From contig JAJEBW010000039.1 in NCBI GenBank assembly GCA_022822325.1, positions 1 through 64,000 on the forward strand: a stretch of DNA of 64,000 bases, read 5' to 3'. Position numbers and translations under genes: made by a program. Under the pieces are notes generated by a model. It did not search any database. It was not told the DNA's origin and saw nothing but the letters and a program-made list of their open reading frames with translations. Numbering within the stretch: position 1 is the first letter of the stretch; each line of letters begins with the position of its first letter. Below are positions 44,727 through 53,911 of this stretch, in pieces. This DNA is from Gemmatimonadota bacterium. Lineage in GTDB: Bacteria > Gemmatimonadota > Gemmatimonadetes > Longimicrobiales > Gaopeijiaceae.

Positions 44727-45701
44727 CTACCAGGTCAGCACGATCTTCCCAAAGTTCTCGTTGGCCTCCATGCGGCGGTGAGCCTCCGACGCCCGGGATG
44801 CCGGAACGATACAGTCTATCGCAGGCGCAAGTGCGCCGTCCACAAAGCCGGGCAGCGCCGAAGCCCCGAATGCGCGGGAAAGGTCGCGCTTCTCCCCTGT
44901 GCTTCGGGCCCGGAGCACCGTCCCCATAATGCGTGCGCGGCTCGCCATCAGCCGCCGCAGATCAATCTCGGCGCCGCTTCCCCCCGGCACTCCCACCACC
45001 ACATGCCGCCCCCCATTCGCGATCGCGGCCTGGTTGCGCGCCAGATACGGTCCCCCCACAAGATCGAGGATCACATCCGCCCCCCGGCCCCCCGTCGCTT
45101 CCCGCACGGCGGCGTCCCAATCGCCGTCGCCCGCCAGCGCCACATTCAGCCCCATCTCGCGCGCCCGCTCCAGCTTCCACCCGGTGCGCGAGGTGCCGAT
45201 CGTGCGCGCCCCCGCTCGCCGCGCCAGTTGCAGCGCCGCCGTTCCCACGCCGCTCCCGACCGCATGAATCAGCAGCGTTTCGCCTGCGCGCAGCCCGGCC
45301 TGGCGAAAGACCGCGTCCCAGGCGGTGATGTAGATCTCGGGGATCGCGCCGGCCGCGACCGGATCCATCCCCGCCGGTATGGCGAGCGCAACCCCTTCGT
45401 CCACCGTCACCCGCTCGGCGTAGCCCCCGCCCGCGACGATTCCCATCACCCGGTCGCCAGGCTGCCAGCGCCCGGCCTCGCGCCCACGCTCCTCGACCAC
45501 TCCCGCGAATTCCAGCCCCGGCACCTCGGTCACGCCCGGCGGCGGCGGATAGAGCCCGCGCCGTTGCAGGAGGTCGGCCCGGTTGACCCCGGAGGCGCGC
45601 ACCCGCACCACGATCTCGCGGGGAGAGGGGACGGGGTCCGGGACGGCTTGAAGGCGAAGGACCTCGGGACCGCCGAAGCGGGGGATGACGACCGCGCGCA
45701 T
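44727..45701 (-). CDS. NAD(P)H:quinone oxidoreductase (zinc-free MDR, PIG3-like)
   Basis: 324 aa from the ATG at 45701. Medium-chain dehydrogenase without the catalytic zinc ligands. Marks include SGVNRADLLQRRGLYPPPPG (PIG3 type), GLEFAGVV, EIYITAWDAVF and the nucleotide-binding LIHAVGSGVGTAALQLA. Such enzymes reduce quinones or electrophilic enones with NADPH. The gene stands alone, divergent from the exonuclease gene, with a 117-nt intergenic region between them. Confidence 0.9.
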   Translation of the reverse strand: MRAVVIPRFGGPEVLRLQAVPDPVPSPREIVVRVRASGVNRADLLQRRGLYPPPPGVTEVPGLEFAGVVEERGREAGRWQPGDRVMGIVAGGGYAERVTVDEGVALAIPAGMDPVAAGAIPEIYITAWDAVFRQAGLRAGETLLIHAVGSGVGTAALQLARRAGARTIGTSRTGWKLERAREMGLNVALAGDGDWDAAVREATGGRGADVILDLVGGPYLARNQAAIANGGRHVVVGVPGGSGAEIDLRRLMASRARIMGTVLRARSTGEKRDLSRAFGASALPGFVDGALAPAIDCIVPASRASEAHRRMEANENFGKIVLTW

Positions 45702-45818
45702 GATCCGCAATATGTGTGCGACCGGCCCTCTTGCGCTACACTATTCGGCCATGGAAGGTGATCCCGCCATTGGAGGGTCGGTCCTCCACGGAAGCCAGTC
45801 CCACGAAGAACCAGCCCC

Positions 45819-46661
45819 ATGGAAACCACCCTCGACTTCACCCTTGACCGCCCGCTCGCCTTCTTCGACCTGGAAACGACCGGGCTGAACCCCGCCCGCG
45901 ACCGGATCGTGGAGATGGCGGTGCTCCTGGTCCGGCCCGGGGGCGAACAGGTGAGCCGCGTGCGCCGCTTCAATCCCGAGATGCCGATTCCGGAGGAAGT
46001 CTCGCGGATTCATGGCATTCGCGACGAGGATGTGAGGGACGAGGCGCCATTCAGGCGACGGGCCGTGGCGCTGAACACGCTGCTCAAGGACTGCGATCTG
46101 GCGGGATTCAACATTCGCAACTTCGATCTGCCGATTCTGCTCAACGAGTTCTACCGCGCCGGAATCGAGTTCAGGATGGAGGGACGGCGAGTCGTCGACG
46201 CGCAGATGATCTTCCACAGGGAGGAGCCGCGCAATCTCGCGGCCGCCGCGCGCTTCTACCTCGACCGCGATCATGACGGGGCCCACAGCGCGATCTCCGA
46301 CACCCAAATGACCGCCGATGTGCTCTCCGGGCAGTTGCGGCGATACGGGCACCTGCCGCGCGACATGGGAAGGCTGCACGAGTACTGCGACAAGATCCGG
46401 CCGCTGCCCAGTCTCTATGGGCGCTGGCTCCGCGAGACGCCGAACGGACTCGCATTTGCCAAGGGCAAGCACAACAGTGCGGGGCTGGACGAGGTGGCGG
46501 CCGCGCACCCCGACTACCTGCAGTGGATGCTGGACAAGATCGACGACCTGCCGCCGGCCGTGGAGGCGAAGGTTCGCCAGGCCATGACCGCCGCGGCGCC
46601 GCGCGGGACGCCCGCCGCGCCCGCGCGACCCCCGAACAACCCGCCCCCGGAGCAATCATGA
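45819..46661 (+). CDS. DnaQ-like DEDDh 3'-5' exonuclease
   Basis: 280 aa. The exonuclease motifs are complete: Exo I FFDLETTGL (Asp17, Glu19), Exo II GFNIRNFDLPIL (Asp103), Exo III HSAISDTQMT (His156, Asp161). The C-terminal 100 residues include LAFAKGKHNSAGL and a Pro/Ala-rich tail. Similar to the epsilon proofreading subunit and to RNase T-like enzymes; without a polymerase nearby the substrate is open. Its TGA overlaps the permease ATG (ATGA at 46658-46661), an unexpected coupling to a transporter. Confidence 0.85.
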   Translation: METTLDFTLDRPLAFFDLETTGLNPARDRIVEMAVLLVRPGGEQVSRVRRFNPEMPIPEEVSRIHGIRDEDVRDEAPFRRRAVALNTLLKDCDLAGFNIRNFDLPILLNEFYRAGIEFRMEGRRVVDAQMIFHREEPRNLAAAARFYLDRDHDGAHSAISDTQMTADVLSGQLRRYGHLPRDMGRLHEYCDKIRPLPSLYGRWLRETPNGLAFAKGKHNSAGLDEVAAAHPDYLQWMLDKIDDLPPAVEAKVRQAMTAAAPRGTPAAPARPPNNPPPEQS

Positions 46662-48418
46662 GCACGACACCCGGCAGGACCGGATCCGCCATCCGTTTCC
46701 AGGCAGACGAAAAACCGGCATGGGGACTGGCAGCCGGACTCGCCGCCCAGTACTGCATGACCGCAGTCGGCGGAATCGTGCTGACCGTGGCGATCGTGGT
46801 TCGCAGCGCGGGCGCAAGCGAGGAATATGTGGCGTGGGCGGCCTTCGGCGGTCTCCTGGTGAGCGGCCTGACCACGGTCGTGCAGGCGGTGCGGATCGGC
46901 CGCTTCGGCGCGGGCTACGTCCTCATGATGGGGACGTCGGCGGCCTTCATGGCGGTCTCGGTGCTCGCGCTGCAACAGGGAGGGCCCTTTCTGCTGGCGG
47001 CCCTCATCGTCGTCTCGTCGCTCTTCCAGTTCGTTCTCGCCCACAGGCTGGCGCTGGTGCGGCGGCTGATCACCCCCACCGTCGCGGGCACCGTCATCAT
47101 GCTGATCGCGGTCGACGTCACGCCCTTCGTCTTCGATTTCCTGGACGACGCACCCGCCGGAAGCAGCTCGCTGGCCGGTCCGCTCACGGTGCTGGCCACA
47201 CTCGGATGCACCCTCGCGGTTCTCCTGCGCGCCTCGGGGACCGCCCGCATCTGGGCACCGCTGATCGGCGTCGGCGCGGGCTGCATGACCGCCGGCTTCT
47301 TCGGCATCATCGATGGCACGCCCCTGGCCGGCGCCGCCTGGGTCGGGGTTCCGGTCGCAGGCTGGCCCGGGTTCGGCTTCGATTTCGGCCCCACCTTCTG
47401 GGCGCTCCTTCCGGCCTTCGTTCTGGTCACGGTCGTGGGCGCGATCGAGACCATCGGCGACTCGGTGGCGATTCAGCGCGTCTCCTGGCGGGAGCGGCGC
47501 GCAACCGACTACCGCGCCGTGCAGGGGGCCGTGGCCGCCGACGGACTCGGCAACCTGCTCTCGGGACTCTTCACCACCGTTCCCAACACCACCTATTCCA
47601 GCAGCATCTCGATCGCCGAGATCACCGGAATCGCGGCCCGCCGGGTCGGCCTCTGCATCGGCCTCATCCTCTGCGTCCTTGCCTTCGTGCCCAAGCTGGC
47701 GGCAGTGCTGCTCAGCATCCCGAATCCGGTCATCGGCGGCTTCGTCCTGGTCATCATCGCGGTCCTCTTCATGCTCGGGGCCCGCATCGTGGTCCAGGAC
47801 GGGATGGACTACCGGAAGGCCACGATCGTCGGCGTTTCCTTCTGGGTGGGGGTCGGATTTCAGACCGGACAGATCTCCACCGCGGGGCTCACCCCCTTCC
47901 TGCAGCAGATGCTCGCCAACGGAATGACCGCGGGCGGCTTCACCGCGCTCCTGCTGACCGCCTTCGTGGAGATTGCCGGCGCCAGGCGCAAGCGCATCGT
48001 CGCCACGCTGGAGGTGGAATCGCTCCCGCAGATCCAGCGCTTCCTGGAGGAGTTCGCCCGGGCGCGGGGACTCGCGGCGGCCACGGCAACCCGCCTGACC
48101 CAGGCGGCCGAGGAGACGCTCCTGCTCCTGATCGGAAGCGATGAGGAGGGAAGCCCCGACAGCCTAGCGCGGCGCAAGCTTCGGCTCACCGCGGTCGCCG
48201 AGAGCGGCGGAGCGGAGATGGAGTTTCTGGCGTCGGGCGGCGACGGCAACATCGAGGATCGCCTGGCGGTGATCGGGGGCCACGCGGCGGCCGAACCCGA
48301 GGTCCACGAGTTCTCCCTGCGCCTCCTTGGGCATCTGGCCAGTTCCGTTCATCACCACAAGTATGAAGACACCGACATCGTCACCTTGCGGGTGGACCCC
48401 GTCGAGCAGGAAGGCTGA
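46658..48418 (+). CDS. NCS2 xanthine/uracil permease with C-terminal ATPase-like domain
   Basis: 586 aa. Residues 15-440 form the 14-span NCS2 carrier: AAQYCMTAVGGIVLTVAIV, the Q/E helix with AIETIGDSVAIQRVSW, VPNTTYSSSISIAEITGIAA and IPNPVIGGFVLVI. Residues about 445-586 are an added cytoplasmic domain resembling the RsbW/HATPase_c fold (LTQAAEETLLLLIG at the N-box position, LRLTAVAESGGAEMEFLA). The N-box asparagine appears replaced by glutamate, so ATP binding is doubtful. It probably imports purines or pyrimidines, with the tail acting as a regulatory module. Translationally coupled to the upstream exonuclease. Confidence 0.85.
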   Translation: MSTTPGRTGSAIRFQADEKPAWGLAAGLAAQYCMTAVGGIVLTVAIVVRSAGASEEYVAWAAFGGLLVSGLTTVVQAVRIGRFGAGYVLMMGTSAAFMAVSVLALQQGGPFLLAALIVVSSLFQFVLAHRLALVRRLITPTVAGTVIMLIAVDVTPFVFDFLDDAPAGSSSLAGPLTVLATLGCTLAVLLRASGTARIWAPLIGVGAGCMTAGFFGIIDGTPLAGAAWVGVPVAGWPGFGFDFGPTFWALLPAFVLVTVVGAIETIGDSVAIQRVSWRERRATDYRAVQGAVAADGLGNLLSGLFTTVPNTTYSSSISIAEITGIAARRVGLCIGLILCVLAFVPKLAAVLLSIPNPVIGGFVLVIIAVLFMLGARIVVQDGMDYRKATIVGVSFWVGVGFQTGQISTAGLTPFLQQMLANGMTAGGFTALLLTAFVEIAGARRKRIVATLEVESLPQIQRFLEEFARARGLAAATATRLTQAAEETLLLLIGSDEEGSPDSLARRKLRLTAVAESGGAEMEFLASGGDGNIEDRLAVIGGHAAAEPEVHEFSLRLLGHLASSVHHHKYEDTDIVTLRVDPVEQEG

Positions 48419-48521
48419 CCATTCCCCCGTCGCGGCGCCGACCCGTCTCCCGCCGCGGCGCCCTCCCGGGATCCGCGCGCCACGGACCGAGATTCATGCG
48501 CCAAGGAGAGACCGCACCCAA

Positions 48522-51515
48522 ATGACCGCACCGATTCGGCATTCACACCGCCCCTTCCCCCGCCTGCGCCTGAACCGGCATGGCCCGGCCACCCGGAACG
48601 CGCTGCCCCGCCCCTTCCCCCGCCTGCGCTCCTTCGGAATTCTTCGCGGACTGCTGGCCCTCGCCGCACCGGCCATCCTGGCCGCACCCGAGTCGCGCGC
48701 CCAGCAGGCCCTCGCCCCCGACGACCTCGCCGCTTTCGGCGTTCGCCACGTGGGGCCCGCGGTCACCGGCGGCCGCATCCACGATGTCGAGGCGCTCCCC
48801 TACGACCCCTCCACCATCTATGTGGCGACCGCTTCGGGCGGACTCTGGAAGAGCGTCAACCGGGGCATCACCTGGACGAATCTCTGGGAACATATGCCCG
48901 TGAGCACCTTCGGCGACCTGGCGATCGCGCCCTCCGACCCGAACATCCTCTACGCGGGCACCGGCGAGCAGCAGAACCGGCAGAGCACCTCGTGGGGCAA
49001 CGGCGTCTACCGCTCCGACGACGCGGGGGCCACCTGGCGTCACCTGGGGCTGGAAGAGACCCGCCACACCGGCCGCGTCCGCGTGCACCCGGCGAATCCC
49101 GAGGTCGTATATGTGGCCGCGCTCGGCAACCTCTGGCGCTCCACCCCCGACCGCGGCGTCTATCGTTCGCGCGACGGCGGCGCAAGCTGGGAGAAGGTCC
49201 TCTACATCGACGAGCACACCGGCGCCATCGACCTGGTCATCGACCCGTCCAACCCTGAAACGCTCTTCGCGGCCATGTACCAGCGCCAGCGCCGCACCTG
49301 GGGATTCAATGGCGGGGGACCGGGCAGCGGGATCTACCGCACCACCGACGGCGGCGACACCTGGACCGAGCTCGTCAACGGACTCCCCGCGGACGACAAG
49401 GGAAGGATCGGGATCGCGATCTCGGAGACCAATCCGCAAATCCTCAACGCGCTGATCGAGCACGCCGAGGAATCGGGCGGCTACCGCACCACCGACGGCG
49501 GCGAAAGCTGGCAGAAGGTCAGCGACCAGAACATTCGCCCCATGTACTACTCGCACGTCTTCATCGACCCCACCAACGACGACCGCGTCTACACCCTGGC
49601 GACCTCGTCCCACCGCAGCGAGGATGGCGGGCGCACCTTCGCCGAGATCGCCGAACGGCCAACCTACGATGTGGGCGTCCACGCCGATCATCACACCATG
49701 TGGATCAATCCCTCCAATCCCGAGCATCTTTACCTTGCCGGCGACGCGGGACTGCACGAAAGCTACGACATGGGCGTCACCTTCCGGCGCATACACAACC
49801 TGCCGATCGGACAGTTCTACGGCATTGCGGTGGACAATCGCGACCCCTACTGGATCTATGGCGGAATGCAGGACAACCACTCCTGGATGGGGCCCTCGGC
49901 GACGCGCTCCTGGGAGGGAATTGTCGATGACGAATGGCGGCAGAGCGGCTTTGGCGACGGCATGTACCAACAGACCGATCCCGATGGCCGCACAATCTAC
50001 ATCAATACGCAGAACGGCGGCTGGACCCGCTTCGACAATCGCACCGGCGACATGATGAGCCTGCGCCTGAGCGCACCCGAAGGCGAAGAAAACTACCGCT
50101 GGGACTGGGTAAGTCCAAGCCTCATTTCGCGCCACGATCCCAATACCGTGTATCTGGGCGGCAACCGTCTCTTCATCTCGCGCGACCGGGGCGACAGCTT
50201 CGAGCGCACCGCCGACCTTACCCGCCAGGTGGACCGCGACACCCTTTCGATCATGGGCGTGCGCGGCGCCGACATAGGCCTTTCGCGCAACGACGGCACC
50301 TCCTCCTATGGCGAGATTGTCACAATATCCGAGTCTCCGCACGACCCTTCGGTGCTTTGGGTTGGCACCGACGACGGCAACGTTCAGGTTACGCAGGACG
50401 GAGGAAGGAGTTGGGATGAAGTGTCGGGTGGCGCTCCCGGCCTCCCCGACGGCGCCTACGTCAGCCGCGTCCTCGCTTCGTCGGAGTTGCGCGGCACCGC
50501 TTATGTGACCTTCGATGCGCATCGCGATGGAGATTTCCGGCCCTTCGTCTACCGTGCGGAAGACTTCGGGGCGCGGTGGATCGCGCTCCACGCGGGTCTC
50601 CCGTCGGGGTCGGTCAATGTGGTCGTAGAGCATCCGGACAACGCCTCGGTTCTCTTCATCGGCACCGAGCACCATGTCTTCGCGAGCACAAACCGCGGCG
50701 AATCCTGGGCGCGCTTCCCCACCCTGCCCACCACCGCCTACGACGACATGGTGATCCATCCGCGCGAAAAGGATCTGGTGCTCGGCACCCACGGCCGCTC
50801 GATCATCATCGTGGACGACATCGGTCCGCTCGCCGGCCACGCGGCCGCCGTGGGCGACGCGGTCAACCTTTTCGTGCCCCGCCGCGGCACCATCATGAAC
50901 TACTGGAAGGACACCTCCTACCGGGCGCAAGCGCTCTTCGCGGGCGAGAATCCGGCCGATGGAAGCTGGATCAGCTATCGGCTGGGACCCGGCTCGGGGC
51001 CGGCGACGCTGACGGTGCGCAATGGCGCGGGCGACGTGGTGCGGACGCTTCAGGTGCCCTCCGGGCCCGGGCTGCACCGCGTGAACTGGGACCTTCGCCA
51101 TGGAATGGCCCCCGACGCCATGGACAACTGGGCGCCGCACGACAGGTCGGTGGTCCCGCGAACGCTGGAGACGCGCGGCCCCTTCGTCTCGCCGGGAGTC
51201 TTCACCCTGGAGCTCGAGGCCCGCGGCCAACGCGCCACGACGCACATGTCGGTGGAGGGCGACCCCGATCTGCCGCTCACCGCCGAGGACTACCGCGAGC
51301 GCGAGGCCTTCCTGCTGGAAGTTCTGGAGATGAGCCGCCAGCTCGAAGATGCGCGGGGCGAGGCCGCCGGATACCGCCGCCAACTCATGCAGCTCTACAG
51401 CGCGATCAATGGCGGCGGCGTGCGCCAGGGAACGCTGCATCCGCCCACCGCAACGCAACGGGAGCAACTGGAGAGGATCCGGGCCGCGCTGAGGCGGCTG
51501 GGGTTGGTGGCGTAG
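48522..51515 (+). CDS. Large secreted BNR/VPS10-type beta-propeller protein
   Basis: 997 aa. The signal segment covers about 35-60 (ending ESRAQQ). Many BNR (Asp-box) repeats follow, for example SDDAGATWRHLG, SRDGGASWEKV, TTDGGDTWTELV and TTDGGESWQKV, building the sortilin/VPS10-like propeller found in exo-alpha-sialidase-like and xyloglucanase-like proteins. The C-terminal 150 residues form a beta domain plus a helical end (EMSRQLEDARGEAAGYRRQL). Proteins of this size and type are abundant in Gemmatimonadota-like genomes; no activity is established. The ATG at 48522 has AAGGAGAG upstream. Confidence 0.85.
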   Translation: MTAPIRHSHRPFPRLRLNRHGPATRNALPRPFPRLRSFGILRGLLALAAPAILAAPESRAQQALAPDDLAAFGVRHVGPAVTGGRIHDVEALPYDPSTIYVATASGGLWKSVNRGITWTNLWEHMPVSTFGDLAIAPSDPNILYAGTGEQQNRQSTSWGNGVYRSDDAGATWRHLGLEETRHTGRVRVHPANPEVVYVAALGNLWRSTPDRGVYRSRDGGASWEKVLYIDEHTGAIDLVIDPSNPETLFAAMYQRQRRTWGFNGGGPGSGIYRTTDGGDTWTELVNGLPADDKGRIGIAISETNPQILNALIEHAEESGGYRTTDGGESWQKVSDQNIRPMYYSHVFIDPTNDDRVYTLATSSHRSEDGGRTFAEIAERPTYDVGVHADHHTMWINPSNPEHLYLAGDAGLHESYDMGVTFRRIHNLPIGQFYGIAVDNRDPYWIYGGMQDNHSWMGPSATRSWEGIVDDEWRQSGFGDGMYQQTDPDGRTIYINTQNGGWTRFDNRTGDMMSLRLSAPEGEENYRWDWVSPSLISRHDPNTVYLGGNRLFISRDRGDSFERTADLTRQVDRDTLSIMGVRGADIGLSRNDGTSSYGEIVTISESPHDPSVLWVGTDDGNVQVTQDGGRSWDEVSGGAPGLPDGAYVSRVLASSELRGTAYVTFDAHRDGDFRPFVYRAEDFGARWIALHAGLPSGSVNVVVEHPDNASVLFIGTEHHVFASTNRGESWARFPTLPTTAYDDMVIHPREKDLVLGTHGRSIIIVDDIGPLAGHAAAVGDAVNLFVPRRGTIMNYWKDTSYRAQALFAGENPADGSWISYRLGPGSGPATLTVRNGAGDVVRTLQVPSGPGLHRVNWDLRHGMAPDAMDNWAPHDRSVVPRTLETRGPFVSPGVFTLELEARGQRATTHMSVEGDPDLPLTAEDYREREAFLLEVLEMSRQLEDARGEAAGYRRQLMQLYSAINGGGVRQGTLHPPTATQREQLERIRAALRRLGLVA

Positions 51516-51537
51516 GGGGCAACGCCCGCAAGCCCCC
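51515..51537 (+). terminator. Weak hairpin after the BNR gene
   Basis: GGGGGC at 51515-51520 can pair with GCCCCC at 51532-51537. It begins at the last base of the stop and is followed by a short T-containing stretch (CGCTTGTTTGG). It may serve the convergent lipoprotein gene as well. The loop is long, so this is a tentative call. Confidence 0.35.
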
Positions 51538-51680
51538 CGCTTGTTTGGCTAACTCTCTGCCGCCTGGGCTTTCTTCAGCTCCTCGTTGCAATCCGGCCAC
51601 GACGTATCTGGATCGAAATCGCAGACCACCTCGACATCGCCCACCGTAACAGTGCCGTTCAACGTGAACGTCTTTCCCTT

Positions 51681-52181
51681 TTATGTAAAATCCCAGGGAA
51701 TCGACAAAGGTTCCGACTCCAGATTTCCATGGCAAGCAGATGCACCAGTGCAAGGCACGCGACTCTGATGGATACCACCATCGTCATTTCGTGCCATCGC
51801 GCAACGGCGTAGCCCCTCCCACTCGCGTTTCAGCGCCACCTGCTCGGCCCAATACGCTGTGGCGGTCACATACCCAGCTTTGAGCGGACGCGGATTGTGG
51901 CAGTACGATTGCCACGGTGGCGGGATGCGCCATCCCTTGCGCACCGCCTCTTCTTCCTCGGCGCAGTGGTCTTTCCTCGCGTGATTCCTCACCCACGCTT
52001 CCGAGACGAACATGCCAGTCACGGCATGCTCAACGACGGGTTCCGTTTCGACCGGCTCACCCGGCGGTGCCAGGAAAGGGGTACGGTCGCACGCGGCCAA
52101 AACGCCCGTGACTCCGACTGCGAGGAGTGCCAGCAAGCTCGCCCAGCGGGAGCCCATCGTTTGGTTGGTCGGCGTTTTCAT
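51681..52181 (-). CDS. Lipoprotein, frame interrupted by TAA before its apparent end
   Basis: 166 aa. Lipobox GVLAACD at about residue 30, so it is a lipidated envelope protein. The mature part is Trp/Cys-rich (SYCHNPRPLKAGYVTATAYW) with no named domain. It stops with TAA at 51683-51681, yet the same frame continues at once with KGKTFTLNGTVTVGDVEVVC and a second Cys-containing motif to a stop at 51549. The continuation looks like a true protein end (DFDPDTSWPDCNEELKKA), so this is either a nonsense-truncated gene or one needing readthrough; the full form would be about 210 aa. Confidence 0.6.
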   Translation of the reverse strand: MKTPTNQTMGSRWASLLALLAVGVTGVLAACDRTPFLAPPGEPVETEPVVEHAVTGMFVSEAWVRNHARKDHCAEEEEAVRKGWRIPPPWQSYCHNPRPLKAGYVTATAYWAEQVALKREWEGLRRCAMARNDDGGIHQSRVPCTGASACHGNLESEPLSIPWDFT

Positions 52182-52576
52182 TCTCGGTCTGCTCCTTGCT
52201 TTGACGATTCCTTCCGTCCCGAGCTATTGGGACTGGGCCGGTTCGAAAGAACGATTCATCCAATGATTTCGTTCCGCAAGGGCGTTTGTTCGGAACATCC
52301 CACGCAACCGGGTCCGAAGCGAGCGATCCGGCCGGTTGAGAGACTCTCGCTTCTCAAATGCTCTGGCTACCCTGTAGTTGCCACGAGCCGCCCGAACTTT
52401 TCGGGTGGCGCCCTCCGGCCCCTGCGCGGGACGGCCCGGATGGTGGCCGCTTCGGCGAAGGTGCGCGCGCAACCCCTTCTGCTCTTGCTCCTTCCGTCCC
52501 TCGCCGCGGCCCGAAGCTCAACGCCCCGGCGAGTCGCTTGCCGCGCCTGTCGCGCTCGGTCCGCGCTCCCGGACCC
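52182..52576. other. 395-bp gap holding intergenic element copy B
   Basis: No gene found. It contains the second copy of the dispersed GC-rich element (52415-52476) and otherwise a less GC-rich leader for the lipoprotein gene, which starts at 52181 on the minus strand. Confidence 0.5.
52415..52476 (+). repeat. Dispersed GC-rich intergenic element, copy B
   Basis: CCGGCCCCTGCGCGGG at the left and GTGCGCGCGCAACCCC at the right, with the same 50-nt offset between landmarks as copy A and one base more than copy C. The middle reads GGTGGCCGCTTCGGCGAAGG, which is closer to copy C than to copy A. No plus-strand gene follows for 2 kb. Confidence 0.6.
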
Positions 52577-53911
52577 CTACCGCCACCACCAGGGGCCGCC
52601 GCCCCCGCCGAAACGGTTGTTCACCACGTTGTTGTAGATCGAACCGAACTGGAAGGAGAAGCCGAACTCCAGGCCGTAGTTGAAGTCCTGCGCGCGCTGC
52701 CGGAGGTTGAGGAGGGCCTCGGCGTCGGTGGCGCCCTGGGCCGCGAGGTAGATCTGGTCGTTGACCCACGAGATGTTGCCCTGGGCGCTGACGCTGAGCC
52801 CGCGCGCGATGCGGTAGTCGATTTCGCCGTTCAGGCGGACGTTGTAGAGATTGGTGTCGTGCAGGAAGTGCGAACCGGTGATTCCGATTGAGGCGTCGCC
52901 CCACTGCTGGCGCTGCGAAAGCTCGAACTCCAGGGACTGCTCCCAGCGCGTTTCGTCCATGTGGCCGTAGACGGTCTCTTCCAGGTAGTCGCGGTAGGCG
53001 GGACCGATCTTGTAGAAGAGGGTCAGGGCGCGGCGCGTGGCCTCTTCGTAGGGGAAGAAGCTGTACTCGACGCCCGGGGTGATCTCGGCGCGGAAGGCCT
53101 GGTTGAAGCGCACGATGCGGCGGAGCTCGCCCTGCACGCCGACGGACCAGTGTTCGGCAAGCGAATAGGCGATCAGCTCGCTGAAGCCCCAATCGGTGCG
53201 GGAATCGGTGAAGGTGGAGCCGTCACTGAGATCGATCTCGCGGCGGTTGTAGCTGATGTTGCCGCGGAAGTTCATCTTCCAGGTGGGGGTGACGCGCGAG
53301 GCGCTGAAGTTGCCGTTGGTGTTGGTGGTCTGCCGCGTCTGCTCGCCATTGATCTCGGTGCGGCCGCCCAGCCGGAAGACCCAGAAGTCCCACGGATCCT
53401 GCACCTCTTCGCCGGTAACGACGCGTTCCTGGGGATCGACCTCGTCTTCGTCGCTGAGGTTCAGCGCGTCGGTGATCTCGCGGAAGAAGCTCGCGGATTC
53501 GAGGAACCCGTTGTGGGTCGCGAAGTGGAGGAGTCCCACCTCGATCGTGTGCGCGATCTCGTCGAGCCTCTCGCGGTCGGTGGCGGTCGGCGGGGCCTCG
53601 TGGGTGAGCTGGTCCTCGTATTCGAAGTCGCCCAGCCCGATGAAGTCGAACTGGTACTGCTGCCCGCCCGCGCCGGTGGTCTGGCTGGTCATGATGAGGT
53701 GCACGTCAGCGCCCTCGGGAACCCGCACCCAGTTCACCCAGCTTACCTCGGTGCGGAAGTAGGTCTGGTTGCAGAAGCGGCTGGCGCAGTCGATGAAGAC
53801 GCTCAGGCGGTCGCCGTTGACGCCCTGGGTCTGCTGCGCGGGGAGCGGCCCGGCCAGGCCCGCCGAAGTTGCGAGGACCGCGAGGATCGCAGCCCTCGCC
53901 CAGGAATTCAT
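52577..53911 (-). CDS. Outer-membrane beta-barrel protein
   Basis: 444 aa. Signal peptide ends at LPAQQ (about 26). The mature protein has alternating amphipathic strands with aromatic ends (NFRGNISYNRREIDLS, WSVGVQGELRRIVRF, YNYGLEF-like repeats) and a C-terminal Trp/Phe-rich end, as in outer-membrane barrels. The N-terminal 200 residues contain an extra domain (FIDCASRFCNQTYFRTEV). It is coupled to an upstream plug-type lipoprotein (ATGA overlap at 53911-53908), so the two likely form one outer-membrane unit. Substrate unknown. Confidence 0.75.
   Translation of the reverse strand: MNSWARAAILAVLATSAGLAGPLPAQQTQGVNGDRLSVFIDCASRFCNQTYFRTEVSWVNWVRVPEGADVHLIMTSQTTGAGGQQYQFDFIGLGDFEYEDQLTHEAPPTATDRERLDEIAHTIEVGLLHFATHNGFLESASFFREITDALNLSDEDEVDPQERVVTGEEVQDPWDFWVFRLGGRTEINGEQTRQTTNTNGNFSASRVTPTWKMNFRGNISYNRREIDLSDGSTFTDSRTDWGFSELIAYSLAEHWSVGVQGELRRIVRFNQAFRAEITPGVEYSFFPYEEATRRALTLFYKIGPAYRDYLEETVYGHMDETRWEQSLEFELSQRQQWGDASIGITGSHFLHDTNLYNVRLNGEIDYRIARGLSVSAQGNISWVNDQIYLAAQGATDAEALLNLRQRAQDFNYGLEFGFSFQFGSIYNNVVNNRFGGGGGPWWWR

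Noticed and set aside
48543..51467. 974-codon minus-strand frame opposite the BNR protein
   Set aside because: Shadow of the repeat-rich plus-strand gene; no start site or domain.
52234..52262. GGTTCGAAAGAAC-like stretch resembling a tRNA T-arm
   Set aside because: No acceptor stem, anticodon arm or CCA end can be built around it.
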